Made by a program: the position numbers and the translations under genes | Source: Streptomyces sp. NRRL F-2580 | Lineage (GTDB): Bacteria > Actinomycetota > Actinomycetes > Streptomycetales > Streptomycetaceae | Direction of reading: 5' to 3' | Assembly: GCF_000720115.1 (NCBI RefSeq) | Contig: NZ_JOIR01000001.1 | Span: 124,001-188,000 of the forward strand | Length of the DNA stretch: 64,000 nt | Shown: positions 51,725-60,750 of the stretch, piece after piece | Numbering within the stretch: the first letter of the stretch is position 1 | Layout: every line of letters begins with the position of its first letter | The notes under the pieces: model-generated | Told to the model about the DNA's origin: nothing | What the model saw: the letters and a program-made list of their open reading frames with translations, nothing else | The model's database searches: none

Positions 51725-53206
51725 GTGCTCGACCACGGCCAGGCGCCACCGCTCGCCACGAAGCCCGTCAACCCGCTGCTCCGCCGCAAGCCGGTGGAGC
51801 AGCTGGTCTCCGAGGGCGGCCAGGGTGAGGGCGGCGCGCTCAGGCGCTCGCTCACCATGTGGCAGCTGACCATGATCAGCATCGGCGCCACCCTGGGCAC
51901 CGGCATCTTCGTCGTCCTCGGCGAGGCCACCCCGATCGCCGGGCCGGCCGTCTTCGTCGCGTTCATCCTCGCGGGCCTGACCGCGCTCTTCTCGGCGCTC
52001 TCCTACGCCGAGCTCGCGGGCTCCATCCCCGTCTCGGGCTCCTCGTACTCCTACGCCTACGCCACCATGGGCGAGCTCATAGCCTGGGTCTGCGGCTGGT
52101 GCCTCGTCCTGGAGTACGGCGTCTCGGTCGCGGCCGTCGCCGTCGGCTGGGGCCAGTACCTCAACGAGCTGCTCGACGGGACCCTCGGCTTCACCATCCC
52201 CGAGGGCTTCTCCGCCCCGCTGGGCGAGGGCGGCTACATCAACCTGCCCGCCCTGGTCGTCGTCCTGCTCTGCATGGTCTTCCTGCTGCGCGGGGCCAAG
52301 GAGAGCGCCCGGATCAACTCGATCATGGTCGGCGTCAAGATCGTCACGCTGGTGCTCTTCTGCGTCATCGGCTTCATGGGCATCAAGGCCGGCAACTACA
52401 CCCCGCTGGCCCCGCTCGGCGTCACCGCCATCAGCACCGCCGCCTCCATGCTGTTCTTCTCGTACATCGGCTTCGACGCCGCCTCCACCGCCGGTGAGGA
52501 AGCCAAGAACCCGAAGAAGGACCTGCCGCGCGCGATCATGCTCTCGCTCGCCATCGTCACCGCGATCTACTGCCTCGTCGCCCTGGTCGCCGTCGGCGCC
52601 ATGCCGTGGCAGGAGTTCGAGGGCAGCGAGGCCGCCCTGGCCCAGATCATGGAGAACGTCACCGGACACTCCTTCTGGAGCGTCATCCTCGCCGCGGGCG
52701 CCGTCGTCGCCATCGCGAGCGTCGTCTTCGCCGTCCTCTACGGTCAGACCCGCATCCTCTTCGCCATGTCCCGCGACGGCCTGATGCCCAAGGCCTTCGC
52801 CAAGGTCGACCCGAAGACCGGCACCCCCCGCGTCAACACGATCATCGTCTGCCTCTTCTGCGGACTGCTCGCCGCCTTCATCCCGCTGGGTGAACTGGCG
52901 AACGCCACCAGCATCGGCACGCTCTTCGCGTTCGCGCTGGTCAACGTGGCCGTCATCATCCTGCGCAAGACCCGCCCGGAGATGAACCGCACCTTCAAGG
53001 TCGCGCTCTTCCCGGTCACCCCGATCGTGGGCTTCCTCCTCTGCGCCTACCTGATGACGGAGCTGCCCGGAATCACCTGGCTGGTCTTCGGTGGCTGGAT
53101 GGCCGTCGGGCTCGTGATCTACTTCTTCTACGGCATGCGCCGCTCCAGCCTGGCCACTGTGGCCGCCCCGGCCGCCCCGGCCGAGGAGGCCGCTGAACAG
53201 AAGTGA
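51725..53206 (+). CDS. APC-family amino-acid permease (cationic type)
   Basis: The 493-residue protein has 12 membrane helices and the APC signature MISIGATLGTGIFVVLGE in the first helix, ALSYAELAGSIPVSGSSYSY, and FFSYIGFDAASTAGEEAKNP. It resembles CAT-type importers of Arg/Lys and related amino acids. The GTG has AAGGAG upstream. The AsnC-type regulator begins 11 bases after the stop. Confidence 0.9.
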   Translation: MLDHGQAPPLATKPVNPLLRRKPVEQLVSEGGQGEGGALRRSLTMWQLTMISIGATLGTGIFVVLGEATPIAGPAVFVAFILAGLTALFSALSYAELAGSIPVSGSSYSYAYATMGELIAWVCGWCLVLEYGVSVAAVAVGWGQYLNELLDGTLGFTIPEGFSAPLGEGGYINLPALVVVLLCMVFLLRGAKESARINSIMVGVKIVTLVLFCVIGFMGIKAGNYTPLAPLGVTAISTAASMLFFSYIGFDAASTAGEEAKNPKKDLPRAIMLSLAIVTAIYCLVALVAVGAMPWQEFEGSEAALAQIMENVTGHSFWSVILAAGAVVAIASVVFAVLYGQTRILFAMSRDGLMPKAFAKVDPKTGTPRVNTIIVCLFCGLLAAFIPLGELANATSIGTLFAFALVNVAVIILRKTRPEMNRTFKVALFPVTPIVGFLLCAYLMTELPGITWLVFGGWMAVGLVIYFFYGMRRSSLATVAAPAAPAEEAAEQK

Positions 53207-53216
53207 TTCACCCCCC

Positions 53217-53672
53217 GTGCGACTGAACGATCTCGACGAACGCATCGTGCACGCCCTCGCCGAGGACGCCCGCCGCTCCTACGCGGACATCGGCTCCGAG
53301 GTAGGGCTCTCCGCCCCCGCCGTGAAGCGGCGGGTGGACCGGCTGCGCGCCGAAGGCGCCATCACCGGCTTCACCGTGCGCGTGGACCCGGCCGCCATGG
53401 GCTGGGAGACCGAGGGCTTCATCGAGATCTACTGTCGGCACAACACCTCGCCGGACGACATCCGGCGAGGACTGGAGAGATACCCCGAGGTGGTGTCCGC
53501 GTCGACCGTCACCGGCGACGCGGACGCCCTCGTCCAGGTCTTCGCCTCCGACATGCGGCACTTCGAACGGGTCCTGGAGCGCATCGCGGGCGAGCCCTTC
53601 GTGGAGCGCACCAAGTCGGTCCTCGTCCTCTCCCCGCTGCTCCGCCGCTTCACCTCCGGCGCACCGGCGTAG
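53217..53672 (+). CDS. Lrp/AsnC-family transcriptional regulator
   Basis: The 151-residue protein has an N-terminal winged helix (LDERIVHALAEDARRSYADI, AVKRRVDRLRAEGAITGF) and a C-terminal RAM ligand-binding domain (VVSASTVTGDADALVQVFA). It probably senses an amino acid and controls the adjacent permease, and perhaps the DavA/DavB-like genes at 56-58 kb. GTG start. Confidence 0.9.
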   Translation: MRLNDLDERIVHALAEDARRSYADIGSEVGLSAPAVKRRVDRLRAEGAITGFTVRVDPAAMGWETEGFIEIYCRHNTSPDDIRRGLERYPEVVSASTVTGDADALVQVFASDMRHFERVLERIAGEPFVERTKSVLVLSPLLRRFTSGAPA

Positions 53673-53713
53673 GCCCCCTCGGGGTGGGGGAGGCCCGGCC
53701 GGCCGACGGGGGC

Positions 53714-54013
53714 CTAGGCCCGCCCGGCCAAGGTCATCCCCGCCGGGCCCAGGAGCGCGTGGCGCTCCTCCTCCGTCAGGCCGCCCCAGACGCCGAACGG
53801 CTCGCGGGTGCGCAGGGCGTGGTCGAGGCAGGCCGTCCGGACCGGGCAGGCCGCGCAGACCCGCTTCGCTGCGGCGTCCCGCTCCTCGCGGTCCTCGCCC
53901 CGCTCACCGGCGGGGTGGAAGAACCGGCCGGACCCCAGGTCCCGGCAGGCCGCCCGGGACTGCCACTGCCAGAAGTGGTGCGCGGAGCCGGGCAGGCGTG
54001 AGACGTCGGTCAT
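53714..54013 (-). CDS. WhiB-family iron-sulfur transcription factor
   Basis: The 99-residue protein has the four Fe-S cysteines C23, C53, C56 and C62 (RAACRD, CAACPVRTAC) and the beta-turn FGVWGGLTEEERHALL. Wbl proteins bind the sigma factor HrdB and control development or stress. No AT-hook follows, so it is not of the WblC/WhiB7 type. ATG start with GGAA upstream. Confidence 0.92.
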   Translation of the reverse strand: MTDVSRLPGSAHHFWQWQSRAACRDLGSGRFFHPAGERGEDREERDAAAKRVCAACPVRTACLDHALRTREPFGVWGGLTEEERHALLGPAGMTLAGRA

Positions 54014-54092
54014 GGCAGTTCCTTTCCGTGGGTTGTCCCGCGTGTGACCACTCGCCGCCCACTGAAACCCGCCGTCGCCGACGGCTTCCGGA

Positions 54093-54809
54093 TCAGGCCC
54101 CTGCGGCCGGTGTGCGCAGCCCGAGGAAGACCGGGCGGCGGCGCACCGTGAAGCCCATCGACTCGTAGAGCCGGACGGCGCCGGTGTTCGCCGCTGCCGC
54201 GTGCAGGAACGGGTTGTCCCCGCGCTCGCGGACCGCCGCCGCGACCGCACGGGTCAGCCGGCCGGCCAGGCCCCGGCCCCGGTGGTCCGGGTGGGTGCAC
54301 ACCGCGCTGATCTCCGACCAGCCCGCCGGCCGCATCCGCTCCCCGGCCATCGCGACGAGCCGGCCCCCGTGGCGGATCCCGAGGTACGTGCCCAGCTCGA
54401 CCGTCCGGTCCAGGAACGGGCCCGGCCGGGTCAGTCCGACCAGCTCCAGCATCTCCGGTACGTCGCCGCGCCCCAGCGGGACCGCCTCCGGCGCGGCCTC
54501 GGCCCGTACCCCCCGGCCGTCCAGCTGAACGCCCGGCACCGTCATCAGCGTCTCCCAGTCCGCCGGCGGGGTCGGCAGCCCGGTCACCCAGACCTCCTGA
54601 CCGGGCCCCACCAGCGCGGCCAGGTCCGCCCACGCCGCGGGATCCTCCGGGTCGCGGAGCGCCGCGAAGGGGGACGTGTCCGAGGCGTACCGGCCGGCCA
54701 GACCCGTGGGCCCCAGCTCGGCGAAAGCGCGGTGGGTCCCGGTCAATGCGGCCCAGACCGGGTTGTCGAGCACAGCGCTGTCGGACAGGGTTCCGGTCTC
54801 GGGGGACAT
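54093..54809 (-). CDS. GNAT-family acetyltransferase
   Basis: The 238-residue protein has an N-terminal domain of about 110 residues and a C-terminal GNAT core: ISAVCTHPDHRGRGLAGRLTRAV (acetyl-CoA loop) and HAAAANTGAVRLYESMGFTV. Substrate unknown. The longer open frame upstream is not coding. Confidence 0.88.
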   Translation of the reverse strand: MSPETGTLSDSAVLDNPVWAALTGTHRAFAELGPTGLAGRYASDTSPFAALRDPEDPAAWADLAALVGPGQEVWVTGLPTPPADWETLMTVPGVQLDGRGVRAEAAPEAVPLGRGDVPEMLELVGLTRPGPFLDRTVELGTYLGIRHGGRLVAMAGERMRPAGWSEISAVCTHPDHRGRGLAGRLTRAVAAAVRERGDNPFLHAAAANTGAVRLYESMGFTVRRRPVFLGLRTPAAGA

Positions 54810-55307
54810 GGGTGCGGGACTCCTTCCGTGGGGCGGCGGCGACCGTCCCGCGGCCGCCTTCTTGACGGCCCCGGGCGCCGCCACGAAACTGCGGGGGACG
54901 GCCGCGACGAACGTGCCCGGCCCGGGAAGCCTAGCCACCGCGAGGCGGGCGGCCGCGACGCGGGCCGCCGCGGCCGGGACGGACCGGGGGCAGGCCTGGG
55001 GCAGGCCGAGGACAGGACGGGGGTGGAGCACCGGTGGACACGGCCTGGACGGCGGAATCGGGAGCCCCGACCCTGCGGCGCTGGTGGCTGACCCGGCGCC
55101 TGCACATCGACCTCCTGCGCGTGTGCAGCGCATTCGGCTCGCGCGGCTGACCCCTCCCGCAGACGAGTGACCCGGACCGGGCGTGCGCGACGGCGCCCGG
55201 AGCGCCGGCCTGCGCAGCGCCGCCCCACCGGGGCGCGGCCCCGCCCAGGCCACCACCGTGACCTGGCCGCCGTGCGCCCAGGCCGCCCGCGCCACCCCAG
55301 GAGAGCC
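54810..55307. other. GC-rich gap with leader peptide gene
   Basis: About 500 bases between the divergent GNAT gene and the 55.3 kb gene. Apart from the leader peptide at 55034-55150 I see no gene. The sequence between 54840 and 55000 is very GC-rich with many CGG runs. Confidence 0.7.
55034..55150 (+). CDS. Leader peptide of the LTxRxHIDLxRxxSA type
   Basis: A 38-codon frame (GTG with GGAG five bases upstream) ends in RRWWLTRRLHIDLLRVCSAF followed by GSRG. The LTRRLHIDLLRVCSA core matches short peptides annotated as leader peptides ahead of sulfur-metabolism and other genes in Streptomyces; the single Cys codon near the end could sense cysteine. The next gene starts 157 bases downstream on the same strand. 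Confidence 0.65.
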   Translation: MDTAWTAESGAPTLRRWWLTRRLHIDLLRVCSAFGSRG

Positions 55308-55751
55308 ATGTCCCACACCGTCCTGCCCCGCACCGGCCCGGCCCCCGCCCCGCGCGGCCGCATCGGGGCCGGTTTCTCCCCCGTCCCGCACCGCTACCGC
55401 CTCTACCTCCGCGCCGACTGTCCCCGCTCCCGGCAGGTGGCCGCCGCCCTCGCCCTGCTGGGCCTCGACGACTCCGTCGCCACCACGGTCCTCGGCACCC
55501 GCACGGGCACCGGCGTCGGCTCCGGCGTCCGCTCCGACATCGGCTCCGACATCGGCTCCGACATCGAATCGGCCGGGTACACCGCGCTGCGGCTCGCGTA
55601 CGAGGCCGCCGGCCACCACTTCGACGGCACCAGGACCGTCCTGGCCCTCGTCGACACCTGGAGCGGCCGCGTCGTCTCGGACCACACCCCCGACATCCTC
55701 GACGACCTGCGCTTCCTGGCCGGCCACCCGGCCTTCCGCAAGGCCGCGTAG
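55308..55751 (+). CDS. Thioredoxin/GST-like small protein
   Basis: The 147-residue protein has PHRYRLYLRADCPRSRQVAA, a thioredoxin-fold start resembling the CxxS/CPW motif of glutathionyl-hydroquinone reductases, but lacks the C-terminal GST helical domain. A repeated Ser-Asp-Ile-Gly segment (about 83-95) is an insertion. Function uncertain; the Cys-containing leader peptide upstream fits a thiol-related role. GGAGAG ribosome site. Confidence 0.6.
   Translation: MSHTVLPRTGPAPAPRGRIGAGFSPVPHRYRLYLRADCPRSRQVAAALALLGLDDSVATTVLGTRTGTGVGSGVRSDIGSDIGSDIESAGYTALRLAYEAAGHHFDGTRTVLALVDTWSGRVVSDHTPDILDDLRFLAGHPAFRKAA
55533..55568 (+). repeat. 12-base tandem repeat CGGCTCCGACAT in the GST-like gene
   Basis: Nearly three exact copies (SDIGSDIGSDI) with a divergent copy before them. 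In frame, so copy-number changes would only alter a loop. Confidence 0.8.
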
Positions 55752-55950
55752 CAGGGGCCGACGGAGGGGGTCCGCGAAGGTCCGCAGGGGTTCCCCGAGA
55801 GCCTCTGGGGGCCCCGCGCAACGAATCGCCGCACCCGTCGTGGAACACGCAACGAATCGATGCGCGCAGCGCAACGGTCACGGCTTGTCCGGGTGGAGCG
55901 CGCGAACGTACCTTCGTATGACCCCACCCCTCCTGTCACAGAGGTAGTCC

Positions 55951-56751
55951 ATGCCTGCGCTGCGCACCGCCCTCCTCCAGAGCTCCGGAGTTCTCGGCGA
56001 CACCGCCCAGAACCTCAAGGCGCTCGACGAGGCGGCGGCACGTGCCGCGCAGGGCGGGGCCGGGCTCCTCGTCACCTCGGAGATGTTCCTGACCGGCTAC
56101 GCGCTGGACCTCCAGGACATCCCCGGGCTCGCCGAACCGGCCGACGGCCCGTCCGCCGTCGCCATCGGCGAGATCGCCCGCCGTCACGGCATCGCCGTCC
56201 TGTACGGCTACCCGGAGCGGGGGGACGACGCCGTCTTCAACGCGGCGCAGCTCATCGGCCCCGACGGGGTGCGTCTCGCGAACTACCGCAAGACCCACCT
56301 CTTCGGCTGCTTCGAACAGGACGCCTTCACCCCCGGCGACACCCCCGTCGTCCAGGCGGACCTCGGCGGCCTCCGCATCGGCATCATGATCTGCTACGAC
56401 GTGGAGTTCCCCGAGAACGTCCGGGCGCACGCGCTCGCCGGCACCGACCTCCTCCTGGTGCCGACCGCGCAGATGCACCCGTTCCAGTTCGTCGCCGAAC
56501 AGCTCGTCCCCGTACGGGCCTTCGAGAACCAGATGTACATCGCGTACGTCAACCGCACCGGCCCGGAAGGCGAGTTCGAGTTCGTCGGACTCAGCTGCCT
56601 GGCGAGCCCCGACGGGGTCACCCGGACCCGGGCCGGACGCGGCGAGGAGCTGGTGTTCGGCGAGGCCGACCCCGAGCTGCTGGCGGCATCCCGCGAGACC
56701 AACCCCTATCTGCGGGACCGACGCCCCGGGCTCTACGCCTCCCTCGTCTAA
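55951..56751 (+). CDS. Nitrilase-family amidohydrolase, DavA-like (5-aminovaleramidase / guanidinobutyramidase type)
   Basis: The 266-residue protein has the carbon-nitrogen hydrolase triad: E44 (SEMFLTGYA), K114 (NYRKTHLFG) and C148 (MICYDVEFPEN). The combination YGYPERGDD, NYRKTHLFG and CYDVEFPEN closely resembles DavA of Pseudomonas, which hydrolyses the amide made by lysine 2-monooxygenase. A DavB-like monooxygenase follows 40 bases downstream, supporting this. ATG with AGAGG upstream. The substrate may be the lysine- or arginine-derived amide. Confidence 0.85.
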   Translation: MPALRTALLQSSGVLGDTAQNLKALDEAAARAAQGGAGLLVTSEMFLTGYALDLQDIPGLAEPADGPSAVAIGEIARRHGIAVLYGYPERGDDAVFNAAQLIGPDGVRLANYRKTHLFGCFEQDAFTPGDTPVVQADLGGLRIGIMICYDVEFPENVRAHALAGTDLLLVPTAQMHPFQFVAEQLVPVRAFENQMYIAYVNRTGPEGEFEFVGLSCLASPDGVTRTRAGRGEELVFGEADPELLAASRETNPYLRDRRPGLYASLV

Positions 56752-56791
56752 GACCTCTTTCCCCAGCCCTGCCGCAAGGAGACGTACCCCC

Positions 56792-58489
56792 ATGACGTCC
56801 ACGGTGCCCACCACCGCCGTCCCGCACAGCGACGGACAGCCGCCGATCACCATGTTCGGCCCGGACTTCCCGTACGCGTACGACGACTTCCTCGCCCACC
56901 CGGCGGGTCTCGGTCAGATACCCGCGACCGAACTCGGCACCGAGGTCGCCGTCATCGGCGGCGGGCTCTCCGGCATCATCTCGGCGTACGAGCTGATGAA
57001 GATGGGCCTCAAGCCCGTCGTCTACGAGGCCGACCAGATCGGCGGCCGGCTGCGCACCGTCGGCTTCGAGGGCGCCGGCACCGAGGAACTGACCGCGGAG
57101 ATGGGCGCCATGCGCTTCCCGCCGTCCTCCACGGCCCTCCAGCACTACATCGACCTCGTCGGCCTGGTGACGGAGCCCTTCCCGAACCCGCTCGCCGAGT
57201 CCACCCCCTCGACGGTCGTCGACCTCAAGGGCGAGACGCACTACGCCGAGACCATCGCGGACCTCCCGCAGATCTACCGCGACGTGTCCGCCGCGTGGAA
57301 CGCCTGCCTCGACGAGGGCGCCGACTTCTCCGACATGAACACCGCGATGCGCGAGCGGGACGTCCCGCGCATCCGCGAGATCTGGGCCAAGCTCGTCGAG
57401 AAGCTCGACGACGAGACCTTCTACGGTTTCCTCTGCAAGTCGGAGGCCTTCAAGTCCTTCCGCAAGCGCGAGATCTTCGGCCAGGTCGGCTTCGGCACGG
57501 GCGGCTGGGACACCGACTTCCCGAACTCCATCCTGGAGATCCTGCGCGTCGTCTACACCGAGGCCGACGACCACCACCGCGGCATCGTGGGCGGCTCGCA
57601 GCAGCTGCCGCTGCGCCTGTGGGAGCGCGAGCCCGAGAAGATCGTGCACTGGGCCCAGGGCACCTCGCTGTCCTCCCTGCACGACGGCACCCCGCGCCCG
57701 GCGGTCACCCGCCTGCACCGCACGGCCGGCAACCGCATCACGGTCACCGACTCCTCCGGCGACATCCGCACGTACCGTGCCGCGATCTTCACGGCCCAGT
57801 CGTGGATGCTGCTGTCGCAGATCGAGTGCGACGACACGCTGTTCCCGATCGACCACTGGACGGCGATCGAGCGCACCCACTACATGGAGTCGTCCAAGCT
57901 GTTCGTCCCCGTCGACCGGCCGTTCTGGCTCGACAAGGACGAGGAGACGGGCCGCGACGTCATGTCGATGACCCTCACCGACCGCATGACCCGCGGCACC
58001 TACCTGCTGGACAACGGCCCCGACAAGCCCGCCGTCATCTGCCTTTCGTACACCTGGTGCGATGACAGCCTGAAGTGGCTGCCGCTGTCCGCGAACGAGC
58101 GGATGGAGGTCATGCTGAAGTCCCTCGGCGAGATCTACCCGAAGGTCGACATCCGCCGCCACATCATCGGCAACCCGGTCACCGTGTCCTGGGAGAACGA
58201 GCCCTACTTCATGGGCGCGTTCAAGGCCAACCTGCCGGGCCACTACCGCTACCAGCGCCGCCTGTTCACTCACTTCATGCAGGACCGCCTCCCCGAGGAC
58301 AAGCGCGGCATCTTCCTCGCGGGCGACGACATCTCCTGGACGGCCGGCTGGGCCGAGGGTGCGGTCCAGACCGCCCTCAACGCCGTCTGGGGCGTCATGC
58401 ACCACCTCGGCGGCTCCACGGACGCCACCAACCCGGGCCCGGGCGACGTCTACGACGAGATCGCCCCGGTCGAACTCCCGGAGGACTGA
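56792..58489 (+). CDS. Flavin amine oxidase family, DavB-like L-lysine/L-arginine 2-monooxygenase
   Basis: The 565-residue protein has an FAD Rossmann motif G56-G61 (VAVIGGGLSGIISAYEL), VYEADQIGGRLRT, and a C-terminal FAD-contact region (GIFLAGDDISWTAGWAEGAV). Start-to-end it follows DavB, including ITMFGPDFPYAYDDFLAHPA, GFGTGGWDTDFPNS and PGHYRY. Such enzymes oxidatively decarboxylate a basic amino acid to an amide; S. griseus was long known to possess an arginine 2-monooxygenase. Together with the DavA-like amidase it gives a two-step route from Lys or Arg to 5-aminovalerate or 4-guanidinobutyrate. Confidence 0.87.
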   Translation: MTSTVPTTAVPHSDGQPPITMFGPDFPYAYDDFLAHPAGLGQIPATELGTEVAVIGGGLSGIISAYELMKMGLKPVVYEADQIGGRLRTVGFEGAGTEELTAEMGAMRFPPSSTALQHYIDLVGLVTEPFPNPLAESTPSTVVDLKGETHYAETIADLPQIYRDVSAAWNACLDEGADFSDMNTAMRERDVPRIREIWAKLVEKLDDETFYGFLCKSEAFKSFRKREIFGQVGFGTGGWDTDFPNSILEILRVVYTEADDHHRGIVGGSQQLPLRLWEREPEKIVHWAQGTSLSSLHDGTPRPAVTRLHRTAGNRITVTDSSGDIRTYRAAIFTAQSWMLLSQIECDDTLFPIDHWTAIERTHYMESSKLFVPVDRPFWLDKDEETGRDVMSMTLTDRMTRGTYLLDNGPDKPAVICLSYTWCDDSLKWLPLSANERMEVMLKSLGEIYPKVDIRRHIIGNPVTVSWENEPYFMGAFKANLPGHYRYQRRLFTHFMQDRLPEDKRGIFLAGDDISWTAGWAEGAVQTALNAVWGVMHHLGGSTDATNPGPGDVYDEIAPVELPED

Positions 58490-58509
58490 CCCCTCCCGGC
58501 CCCTGATCA

Positions 58510-58557
58510 CGGGCCGCCGCCCCGCGCACGTCAGCACGCGGGCCGGCGGCCCGTTCT
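58510..58557 (+). terminator. Intrinsic terminator after the DavB-like gene
   Basis: CGGGCCGCCG pairs with CGGCGGCCCG, with further inner GC pairs, and is followed by TTCTC. Confidence 0.75.
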
Positions 58558-58646
58558 CATGCCCGGGGCGCCGCAGGCCCGCCATGATCGACAGAACCAC
58601 TTGCACGCCCTGCGACGGCCGCATCACACTCGGTTCGGGCGACTTG

Positions 58647-58682
58647 TTCGAGGTCTCTGCACCATTCGAGGTCTCCGCACCA
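58647..58682. repeat. Tandem 18-base repeat TTCGAGGTCTCTGCACCA
   Basis: Two adjacent copies that differ at one base (T/C). They lie in non-coding DNA behind the DUF5995 gene. Confidence 0.9.
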
Positions 58683-58741
58683 GAGGTCACAGATGAAAGG
58701 TGCGCCCGTTCGAGGACACGCGGTGAGCCGCGGCGGGGCCG

Positions 58742-59410
58742 TCAGCTGGGGTACACCGCGGCCGGCTTCGGGGCCGTCGGCGTCAGCAGGCAGCGGCCCA
58801 CCAGGCCCACGCCCGCGTCGAGGGAGGCCGTGAACTCCTCGGCCAGTTCGGGGGAGCGCCGCAGGGTCCACAGGAGGCGGGCCGTTGCCCAGGCGCCGGC
58901 CCGGGCGCGCTCCAGGCTCCACGAGCCGATCAGGTGGGTCAGCGGGTCGGCGATCTCCAGCAGGTCCGGGCCCGGCATCAGGTCCTCCCGGATGTGCTCC
59001 TCCAGCGAGACCAGCGTGTCGCCGACCCGGTCGAAGTCCGCCTCCAGCGCCCGCGGTTCGCAGTCCAGCTCGCCGCACGTGGCCACCACGGCGAGCGCCA
59101 GGTCGTGCCCGATGTGGGCGTTGATCCCGGCCAGCGCGTGCTGGAGCGGGCGGATCCCGGGGTGGCGGCGGTACTGGAGGAGCGGGCGCCAGCAGGCCGG
59201 GGCCCGGTCCGCCTCCACCGCCGTCAGGTACCGCTCCGCGAACCGCACGCTGAGGGTCGCCGCCCGCCGGGGAGCCGGGAAACACCCGTGCTCGATCCGA
59301 TGGTGCAGGGTCTCCGTCACCGTCAGGTAGACCCGGTTGAAGACGGCGACACCGTCCTGCGGCGGCAGCCGCTCGTCCAGGGCGCGCATCCGCGCCAGCA
59401 CCGCTTCCAT
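58742..59410 (-). CDS. DUF5995 family protein
   Basis: The 222-residue helical protein shows FNRVYLTVTETLHHRIEHG, SVRFAERYLTAVEA and PLQHALAGINAHIGHDLALA, the pattern of the DUF5995 family, which is widespread in actinobacteria and has no known function. No signal peptide or membrane helix. ATG start. Confidence 0.8.
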   Translation of the reverse strand: MEAVLARMRALDERLPPQDGVAVFNRVYLTVTETLHHRIEHGCFPAPRRAATLSVRFAERYLTAVEADRAPACWRPLLQYRRHPGIRPLQHALAGINAHIGHDLALAVVATCGELDCEPRALEADFDRVGDTLVSLEEHIREDLMPGPDLLEIADPLTHLIGSWSLERARAGAWATARLLWTLRRSPELAEEFTASLDAGVGLVGRCLLTPTAPKPAAVYPS

Positions 59411-59486
59411 GGGAGGCAGAGTCGCAGGCGCCGACGCGGAACCGGGGAACTTGGCCGTACGCTTCCCCGGTTCGGGCGAAACCCCG

Positions 59487-60750
59487 TCAACGGGGCTTGT
59501 CCTCCGCCTCCCCGCCGTCGTCGTAGGCGGAAGTGCCCGCGTCGAGCAGGGGCTCCTGCGGCTTCAGGTGCGCGGGGGCGAAGCAGCGCAGCGCGTGATA
59601 GCCCCCTATCACCACGATCGTGCCCAGCGCGATGCCGCCCAGCTCGAAGGTGTCGGTGATCTGGAGCTTCACCCCGCCGATGCCGATGATGATGCCCGCC
59701 GCGGCGGGCACCAGGTTCAGCGGATTGCGCAGGTCCACCCCGCCGTTGATCCAGATCTGGGCGCCGAGCAGGCCGATCATCCCGTACAGGATCACGGTGA
59801 TGCCGCCGAGCACGCCGCCCGGGATCGCGGCGACGACCGCGCCGAACTTGGGGCACAGGCCGAAGAGCAGCGCGAATCCGGCCGCCGCCCAGTAGGCGGC
59901 CGTGGAGTAGACCCGGGTGGCCGCCATGACGCCGATGTTCTCGGAGTACGTGGTGTTCGGCGGGCCGCCGACCGCCGTGGACAGCATCGACGCGGCGCCG
60001 TCCGCCGCGATGGCCGTGCCCAGCTTGTCGTCGAGGGGGTCGCCGGTCATCTCGCCCACGGCCTTGATGTGCCCCGCGTTCTCGGCGATCAGGGCGATCA
60101 CCACGGGCAGCGCGATGAGGATGGCCGACCACTCGAAGGACGGCCCGTGGAAGGACGGCAGGCCGATCCAGTCGGCCTTCGCGACCCCGGAGAGGTCCAG
60201 GCGCCAGTGGTCCACGGCCGCCTCCCCGCCCACCGTCGAGTGGATCTTCCCGAAGAGCAGGTCGGAGAGCCAGGAGACCGTGTACCCGAAGACCAGCCCC
60301 AGGAAGATCGCGATGCGCGACCAGAAGCCGCGCAGGCAGACCACGGCGAACCCGGTGAACAGCATGGTCAGCAACGCCGTCCACTGGTCCTGCGGCCAGT
60401 ACGTCGACGCCGTCACCGGAGCCAGGTTGAAGCCGATCAGCATCACCACCGCACCCGTCACGATGGGCGGCATCGCCGTGTGGATGACGCGTGCCCCGAA
60501 GCGCTGGACGGCCAGCCCGGCCAGGAACAGCGCCACGCCGACGACGAACACGGAGCCCGTGACGACCGCACTGTCCCCGCCCGACGCCCGGATCGCCGCC
60601 GCGACACCGACGAAGGACAGCGAGCAGCCCAGGTAGGAGGGGACCCGGCCGCGCGTCGCGAGGAGGAAGATCACCGTCGCGACGCCGGACATCATGATGG
60701 CCAGGTTCGGGTCCAGGCCCATGAGGACCGGTGCGACGAATGTGGCTCCG
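59487..60750 (-). pseudogene. Uracil permease (NCS2 family) lacking its 5' end
   Basis: The frame holds most of a UraA/PyrP-type permease: GATFVAPVLMGLDPNLAIMM, then PSYLGCSLSFVGVAAAI and ENAGHIKAVGEMTGDPLDDK with the substrate-site Glu, and GGVPPNTTYSENIG-like GGPPNTTYSENIG. Upstream of GATFVAPVLMG similarity ends abruptly; an in-frame TGA occurs at 60759-60761. Usual members have about 45-50 more N-terminal residues, including the first helix. Internal starts (ATG at 60722) would make about 411 residues without that helix, probably inactive. The break coincides with the change in base composition. Confidence 0.85.

Larger units (their letters stand above)
58490..58741. other. Gap between converging genes: terminator and 18-base repeat
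   Basis: Contains a hairpin at 58510-58553 and a tandem repeat at 58647-58682. No gene is seen. Confidence 0.7.

Noticed and set aside
60722..60724. ATG at 60722 as the genuine start of a full uracil permease
   Set aside because: The conserved segment GATFVAPVL lies upstream of it in frame and the first membrane helix is missing, so this is an internal Met of a truncated gene.
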